DNA of 64,000 nt, taken from contig CM022301.1 in assembly GCA_011799875.1 (NCBI GenBank), positions 322,604,929-322,668,928 on the forward strand, read 5' to 3'. The notes under the pieces are model-generated. The model did not search any database. It worked only from the letters and a program-made list of their open reading frames with translations, and had not been told where the DNA came from. This DNA comes from Thinopyrum elongatum. Its lineage: Eukaryota; Streptophyta; Magnoliopsida; Poales; Poaceae. The translations under genes and the position numbers were made by a program. The stretch's first letter is position 1. Each line of letters begins with the position of its first letter. Positions 57,215 through 64,000 of the stretch are shown here, piece after piece.

Positions 57215-59290
57215 ATGTGCAACTCCGATGAGCCGAGTGCCGAGATCGGCTACAAAAACTGGGTGAGCTCTTCTCATGTTCCTTCTTCCTCCTCCTTTGC
57301 CCCCTCCTCCGTGATCTGGGCTCATGGACTTCGAGTCATGTCTAAGCTCTGATCTGGTTCAAATGTCGACCCTTGGGTGCTATTGGCTTAGATGATTCAA
57401 ATGGCTACTAATCTAGGTCATGGAGATTTATTCTATATGATTCTTGGTGCTTGCCATTGTCTCTGGTATACTCCGGTGAGCTGAGCTCCGACATCAGCTA
57501 CAAAAAACTGGGCGAGTGTAACACCCCCAGTGGTTAACTACAGTAATCACCCTTTTGATTATGCCATGTCATCATGTTTAACAGTGCATGATCATCATTT
57601 GCATCATAATGCATTTCAACTCCTAACCTCAAATTCAAAATTAAATGAGAGTGGAAAATAAAAGTTGTCCAACATAGAAACTAAATTGTTCATTAAATAG
57701 CAAATAAATCAGAGACAATTCTAAAATTGAAACCGACATCATTGGAGTTGGGTAAGTGACTCAAACATCTTCAAACAGCGACTAAAAACAATATTTAATA
57801 ACCATTTATTAAATCTAATTTAAGTATGAAATGATGTTTTGCCCAAACTAATTTTAGGTGTTAGGAAATAAAGCACTGGTATTTATGGACCAGTTCACAT
57901 GTTTTACAAATTCAATTTGAGCCCTAACTATTTACAAAACAGGGATGGATAAATAAAAAGAGAAAAGAAAAGTAAAAGGAAAAGCCCCCCCCCCCCCCCG
58001 GACCAACTGGGCCGTGGCCCAGCTGGCCACCAGGCCTCAACCCCGCCGGCCCAGTCGGCCACCCCTACAGGCCGGCCCACCCGTTGCCTCCTTATCCCCT
58101 CCCACTCCAGAAACCCTAACCCGTCACCCCCCCTCCCCCCTTTCTCCACTCCCCTATCTTGATGGGGCTGCTGACCCCTTCGTCGCTCCTTCTCCGGCTG
58201 CACGTCCCCTTCTCGGCTCCCGTCCCCTCTCGGGCTCCTCCGCGCCTTCCTCTCCCTCGCGCGGCACCCGCCTGAAGCCTCGGCCTCGACTCGTCGCCGG
58301 CCCGACGCCATCGCCCGTCGTCGCCACCACCACATCGCCGGACCACCTCGGCAGACCGCCATCCCGTCGTCGACCCCGCGCCGTCGTCCCCGTCGTCCTC
58401 CCCACGCCCCGCTGCCTAAGACCCTACGGCCCCGCCGTGAGCTCCGACCTCTCCTCCTCTCTCCCCTGTTCCCCGCTCGCCCATCGACCGCGTCGTCCGC
58501 GCCTAGGGCCAGCCCCGCACTGCGCCTCCTCTCTGCTCCCGCTTCCCCTCGCTAGCGCAACGCGGTCACCGTGCTTGCACGCACCTCGACCGCGCCCTGC
58601 ACCTCGAGCTGCTGCTCCGCCGCGCCCTGCCACGCTCCGGGGCCGCGCTCGTCGCGCCCGCGACCTCCTGTGGCCGCGCCTGGAGTTCTGCTCCCCTGCG
58701 CCTGCTCCACTCCCTCTGCACCCTGGCCGCACCCACCTGCGCCCAGCCACGCGTGCCCGCTCTCGCCGCCGCAACCGCAGCTCGCCCCGCTGGCCGCACG
58801 TTGGCGCCCGCGTGCGTCCCCGCAGCCGCGCGCTGACCTCGCCCGCGCCACGCCCGGCTCGCTCGTCGGCCGCGCGGTTCTGCTGCGCCACCGCCCGGCC
58901 TCGCCCTGTCCGCTCGCCCGCGCCGCCCACTGCTGTGCGAGCCGCCGCCCTTCCTCCGCCCCGCGGCAGGGCGCCTGTGGCCGCCGGTGCCCCGTAGCTC
59001 CCCGCGCCCGGCGCTGCTTCCGCCGTCGCCGGCCATCGAGGCCTCGGGCGCGCTCGCCCTCGCCTCTCGTGGCCTCGGGTGCGAGCACCCGCACCTGTAC
59101 GCCCGTTCGCCCGAACCCGCTATGGCCTATGGGCCAATGACATATGGGCCCCGCCCAGAAAACGTTTTAAAGTAAATGAAAATAATAATAATAATAATTA
59201 AATTAATTAATTAATTAACTTAATTAATCCTGTTAATTAACCTAACCTAATTAACCTAATTAACTACTGTTAATTAACCCTAATGACTGC

Positions 59291-59320
59291 TGACATCAGC
59301 ATGATGTCATGCTGATGTCA
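59291..59320. repeat. Perfect 14-bp inverted repeat (hairpin)
   Basis: TGACATCAGCATGA (59291-59304) pairs with TCATGCTGATGTCA (59307-59320) across a TG loop. It lies within the solo LTR, after the AT repeat. Confidence 0.9.
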
Positions 59321-61010
59321 TCAGTTACTATTCTGGATAATGTTGAAAATAATAAAAATAAATTCCAGAAATTAATAAAAACTTTAGAAAATCATATAAA
59401 ATAATCCGTAGCTCAGATGAAAATACTTTGTACATGAAAGTTGCTCGGAACGACGAGACGAATCTGAATACGCGGTCCGTTCGCCCGTCACGCGTCCCTA
59501 ACTATCCGAACTTGCAACCGTTCCCCTCTTATCCTCTGTCCGATAATTCCAAAGACCCGGGAAATATCGTCAGATATTCTCCCGCTCCGTCTGTTACGTG
59601 TGATGCTGCGTTAGACTACCCCTAGCACCGTGTATCGTATTTGTCATGCTCATGTTTGCTATATATTTATACTGTTTCCTCCCCCTCTTCTCTCTCGATA
59701 GCCCCCCGACCCTGACGTCGTCCCCGAGACCGACGCAGCTCCGGATCCCGAAGACACCATAGACGACCTTGCCCTTGCCGCCGAGCAACCAGGCAAGCCC
59801 CTCCCTTGAGCATACCGATATCGCCCATTCTAAATTCCTCATGCTTGCATTAGAATTACTGCTGCTGCTGCTTTACCTATTCTGATGCATAGCCTGTTCA
59901 TTGTAACCTACTGTTAATAATTACCTACATATCCTAAACTGTTTAGTCTAGGCTGGGTAGAGACCTATCAGTGACCCCACTTATCCCGACTGCCGCGCTG
60001 GATCGTCAGAAGACCCGATCAATGGGATTGAAGACCAGGACCCGACACCGCACATCACCCCCCTTAGTTGTAACGACACTGCAGCGTTACTATCGAGTGT
60101 CGAGGGTGAAACCTCATGTAGCACTTCTGATGTTAACTCTGTAGAGTAGTTATTCGGTCATGGTCATCGAGGGTGATTCCTCCTTCACCGCTTCCGATAA
60201 CGACGCTGTCGTACAACACCTCAAGTGTGGACCCAGTGAGGGTGATTCCTCCTAGTTCACCTTAACGGATACACCGAGTGGAATTCAATGAGGGTGATAC
60301 CTCGGATTCCCTGATGTTATGGACACACGGATACTTGGACTTTACAATGTTACTTGGAAAGGCGGGTCGACCCTGAGGGGTACCCGCGTGTGATGTGAAG
60401 GCGGGTTGCCAGTGTGGTGCCCGAGTGGTGAATACGAGGCGCGGCCGGGCATTCTTGGCCCTTGCCGCAAGTCCTCGAGACGGGGCGACGGGGTCACATC
60501 TTTCGTGAGTCTCTGCTCGTTACCGCAAGCCCTAGTCCTAACGATTTGGATATTTGATCCGAGCAGACCTCTGGTCTGATAGCACTAACCATCACGTGGG
60601 CATAGTATGGGCGTTCTGCATCGTAGCATCAGCCGAAAGCTCTGTCAGACGTCTAGTTCAGCCTTGCGGCCGGGACGGACCGGCGCCCCCCTGGTGCCTG
60701 GCTTCCCCCTGCACGCAACGACTCGGAGTGCACAGGGCGATGGCCCAAGACCTCTGAGCGCTTAGGATGTAGACCGACGGGGACCTCTCTGCTGAGCTGT
60801 AGGTAGGGTTGCGATGTGTCGTTTGGCCGAGGCCGGGCATGACCCAGGAAAGTGTGTCCGGCCGAAGTTAATCGAGCGTGTTGGGTAAGTTGGTGCACCC
60901 CTGCAGGGACGAACATTTCTATCGATAGCCGGTCCTACGGTAAAGGACACTCGGAGTTGTATCCTGATTGATACAATTTAGAACTGGATACCTGTGATGA
61001 GACCTGTATA

Positions 61011-61135
61011 TATGGCTCTGGGATTGCTTCTCGCAGGGAGTCGAGAAGGGATCTCAGGACGAGGTTGATGAATGTATGGCTCTGGGATTGCTTTCTCGCA
61101 GGGAGTCGAGAAAGGATCTCTGGGTGAGGTTGATA
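61011..61135. repeat. 64-bp tandem duplication in the solo LTR
   Basis: Two copies start tatggctctgggattgcttt/tatggctctgggattgcttc at 61011 and 61075. Both contain cgcagggagtcgagaa and end gaggttgat. Confidence 0.9.
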
Positions 61136-62062
61136 TTATTACTGCTACATTATATTGTATTGTTCTACTCTCTTCTACTGCTGCAAGACCGCTGAAGATG
61201 CTAGTCTTCGATAGGACTAGGCCTTCTCTCTATTCTGGCATTTCTGCAGCCCAGTCCACATATACAGCCTCCCCTTGAAAATGTTGCATATGTAGTGTAG
61301 ATCCTTGCTTGCTGAGTACTTCAGAGTACTCACGGTTGCTTTTCTTTCCTTTTCTCCCCATATCAGTTTGACGTGACCAGAGGACGGAGCCCCCTGAGAC
61401 AGATGCCCCGACGATCGCTACTACTACTACCCAGAGGATGGATACTACTACGAGTTGACTGACGACCAGGAGTAGGATCGGAGGGTCCCAGGCAGGAGGC
61501 CTACGCCTTTCGATCGTAGTGTTTTTATTTTGCCCCGCCTTTCTAAAGGCCTTTCTGTATCTATTTCATATCTGTACTCAGATATCTGATGCTTCCGCTG
61601 ACGCTTGTTCGCAAGCTTATGTAATCGAGCCCTCGAGGCCCCTGGCTTGTAATATAAAGCTTGTATGACTTTATTTATGTTTTAGTGTTGTGTTGTGATA
61701 TCTTCCCGTGAGTCCTTAGGCTTGATCGTGTGCATTTGCGTGTATGATTAGTGCACGATCGGGCCGGGGGCGTCACAGCGAGCTCCTTCTCATGTCCCTT
61801 CTTCTTCCTCCTTTGCTCCTTCCTCCATGATCTGGGCTCATGGACTTCGAGTCATGTCTAAGCTCTGATCTGGTTCAAGTGTCTACCCTTAGGTGCTATT
61901 GGCATGGATGATTCAAATGGCTACTAATCTAGGTCATGGGATTTATTCTATATGATTCTTGGTGCTTGGCATGGTCTCTGGTACTCAACTTGCACACAGT
62001 TACTTGGATAAGTAGATTCCTAAAAGTCCCCAATTTCATACAGTCCATGCATGCATGTCCTA

Positions 62063-62777
62063 TGATTGCTTGTATCTGCGTTGGTAATTCCCCAAAGAGG
62101 AGAGGATGATGCAGCACAACAACGGTAAGTATTTCCCTCAGTTATGAAACCAAGGTTATCAATCCAGTAGGAGAACCAAGCAACACTATGTAAACAGCAC
62201 CTGCACACAAATAACAAATACTTGCAACCCAACGCGTAATAGTGGTTGTCAATCCCTCCTCGGTATTGAGATAGATAAAATTGTATGAGATTTGATAAAT
62301 AGATGTTGCAAAAACACAAAATAAAATAAATAAAGAAAAAGTGCAGCAAGATATTTTTGGTTTTAATATGATAGGAAATAGACCCGGGGGGCGTAGATTT
62401 CACTAGAGGCTTCTCTCGAGAAAATAACATATGGTGGGTAAACAAATTACTATTGGGCAATTGACAGAAAAGCGAATAATTATGACGATATCCAAGGCAA
62501 TGATCATGTATATAGGCATCACGTCCAAGATTAGTAGACCGACTCCTGCCTGCATCTACTACTTTTACTCCACACATCGACCGCTATCCAGCATGCATCT
62601 AGTGTATTAAGTTCATGGGAAAACGGAGTAATGCAATAAGAATGATGACATGATGTAGACAAGATCTATTCATGTAGGAATAGACCCCATCTTTTTATCC
62701 TTAATGGCAACGATACATGCGTGTCATGTCTCCTTCTGTCACTGAGATTGAGTACCGCAAGATCGAACCCATCAAAA
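62063..62777 (-). mobile_element. Partial LTR of the E4-related Gypsy family
   Basis: It starts TGATTGCTTGTATCTGCGTTGG and is collinear with the first half of the E4 LTR: agtatttccctcagttatga, ccaatccagtaggagaacca-type, the zone near agacccggggg, and catcacgtccaagattagta. It is cut at 62777 by the Copia LTR; the rest lies beyond the window or is lost. Confidence 0.85.
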
Positions 62778-64000
62778 TGTTGGGAAACGTTGCATGGAAA
62801 ACAAAAAAAATTCTACGCACACGCAATGATCTATCCATGGAGATGCATAGAAACGAGGGGGAGATTGTGTCTACGTACCCTCATAGACCTTAAGCGGAAG
62901 CGTTTCACAACGTGGTTGACGTAGTCGAACTTCTTCGCGCTTCAACCGATCAAGTACCGAACGCACGACACCTCCGCGTTCTGCACATGTTCAGCTCGGT
63001 GACGTCCCTCGCCTTCTGGATCCAGCAAGACGTCGAGGTAGTAGATGAGTTCCGTCAGCACGACAACGTGGTGACGGTGATGGTGAAGTGGTCTCCGCAG
63101 GGCTTCGCCTAAGCACTACGAAAATATGACCGGGGTGTAAACGGTGGAGGGAGGGCGCCGCACACAGCTAGGCAATTGTCTGGTATGTGCTAGGCGCCCC
63201 CCTCCTCATATATATAGGTGGGAGGGAGAGGGGAGGCTGCCAGGAGGCTCCCCAAGTAGGCCGAATCCTACTTGGTTTCCTCCCAAGTGGCGCCCCCCTG
63301 CCATATTTATTCGAGGGGGAAGGAAAGAGGGGGGGGGGAGAGGGAAGGAAGGGGGAATCTTATTCCACTCTTTCCTTCTCCTCCTAGGCTGGCCCATATG
63401 GGGGGGGGGGGGCGCACCAGCCCCTTGTGGCTGGTGCGTTTCCCCTCTTGGCCCATAAGGCCCATATCTTTTGCCGGGGGTGCCCGGAACCCCTTCCGGT
63501 GACCCGATAAGTACTCGGTGACCCCCGAAACACTTCCGGTGTCCGAATACCATCGTCCTATATATCAATCTTTACCTCTCGACCATTTCGAGACTCCTCG
63601 TCATGTCCGTGATCTCATCCGGGACTCCGAACAACATTCGGTCACCAAATCACATAACTCATATAATACTATATCGTCATCGAACGTTAAGCGTGCGGAC
63701 CCTACGGGTTTGAGAACTATGTAGACATGATCGACACACCTCTCCGGTCAATAACCAATAGCGGAACCTGGATGCCCATATTGGCTCCTACATATTCTAC
63801 GAAGATCTTTATTGGATGAACCGTTATGACAACATACGTAATTCCCTTTGTCCATCGGTATGTTACTTGCCCGAGATTCGATCGTCGGTATCTTCATACC
63901 TAGTTCAATCTCGTTACCGGCAAGTCTCTTTACTCATTCCGTAATACATCACCTCGTGACTAACTCCTTAGTCATTTGCTTGCAAGCTTACGATGTGTAT
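62778..64000 (-). mobile_element. Angela-type Copia LTR, running off the window
   Basis: It starts TGTTGGGAAACGTTGCATGG and follows the E2 LTR layout: tctatatatc-type box, GC-rich leader at 63180-63480, then ccctttgtccatcggtatgt and gttcaatctcgttaccggca. The end is not reached. As with E2, the element would lie on the minus strand, this being its 3' LTR or a solo LTR. Confidence 0.88.

Larger units (their letters stand above)
57517..61777. mobile_element. Solo LTR of a large Gypsy/LARD-type element
   Basis: It starts TGTAACACCC and ends GGGGGCGTCACA. The perfect 5-bp TSD gcgag lies at 57512-57516 and 61778-61782. The 4261-bp unit has no second LTR, primer site, purine tract or polyprotein, so it is best read as a solo LTR left by recombination. 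Long LTRs with these ends occur in Del/Tekay-type Gypsy elements and LARDs such as Sukkula (from memory). A very GC-rich block (about 57985-59150), an AT microsatellite (59170-59280) and a transcribed-looking 3' half are inside. The 327-aa open frame at 58014 is Pro/Arg/Ala-rich by composition. Confidence 0.75.
57215..61985. repeat. Tandem duplication of about 270 bp, second copy split by a solo LTR
   Basis: Copy 1 (about 57215-57476) and copy 2 (about 57477-57516 plus 61778-61985) share the series ggctacaaaaactgggtgag, gagctc, gatctgggctcatggacttc, gattcaaatggctactaatc and gattcttggtgcttg. Copy 2 is divided by the 4.26-kb element at 57517-61777. Confidence 0.88.

Noticed and set aside
58014..58997. 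A 327-aa plus-strand open frame rich in Pro, Arg and Ala
   Set aside because: It lies in an extremely GC-rich block of the solo LTR where several frames on both strands stay open; there is no domain and composition alone explains it.

Overview
The window is nuclear DNA of a large-genome grass, almost certainly Triticeae (wheat, Aegilops, barley or a close relative). The evidence is Angela/BARE-type Copia LTRs, Gypsy elements whose LTRs begin at a TGATACGTCTCC-type end, Stowaway-type MITEs, an Au-type SINE, and two intron-aware grass genes set in nested retrotransposons. Element family names come from memory of the families and are tentative. Termini, target-site duplications (TSDs), reading frames and exon boundaries were read from the sequence.

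Layout. 1-6.6 kb holds TE relics: a Copia pol scrap, a TE-like ORF relic, an LTR-like fragment and a LINE RNase H relic. It also holds a 5' fragment of a BAHD acyltransferase gene (4970-5423, minus), a 235-bp tandem duplication, and a cluster of small retroposon insertions just upstream of the first gene. 6.87-10.93 kb is a complete nine-exon SCAI-family gene on the plus strand; its sixth intron carries one MITE nested inside another. 11.6-14.1 kb is a Mutator-like element with very long terminal inverted repeats and an 8-bp TSD. It sits in the end of an older PIF/Harbinger-like element whose other end is near 48.4 kb.

14.5-47.4 kb is one nested retrotransposon stack. A non-autonomous Tat-type Gypsy element (E1, plus strand, 14490-47427) was broken by an Angela/BARE Copia element (E2, minus, 16387-31898) and by a gag-protease-only Gypsy element (E4, minus, 33604-41463). 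E2 was itself broken by a related Gypsy element (E3, minus, 20683-27460). All four have readable LTR ends and 5-bp TSDs, so the insertion order is unambiguous: E1, then E2 and E4 (their relative order is open), with E3 after E2.

49.6-50.05 kb is an intronless copper transporter gene of the Ctr/COPT family (COPT5-like, minus strand, 153 aa). A 1.66-kb non-autonomous Harbinger-like element carrying a Myb/SANT-like ORF lies about 320 bp upstream of its start codon. 52-57 kb is gene-poor: a C33 homopolymer, a 5'-truncated LINE, an Au-type SINE with a perfect 17-bp TSD, and a diverged tandem duplication. 57.2-62 kb is a tandem duplication whose second copy was split by a 4.26-kb solo LTR. The window ends in a truncated Gypsy LTR interrupted by another Angela-type Copia LTR.

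Only two genes look intact, SCAI and COPT. They have no evident functional link. I found no previously undescribed multi-gene system. The most informative signals are the SCAI gene structure (a GC-AG intron, and a stop-free intron of length divisible by three), the stack of datable insertions, and two non-autonomous Gypsy elements with unusual coding content.
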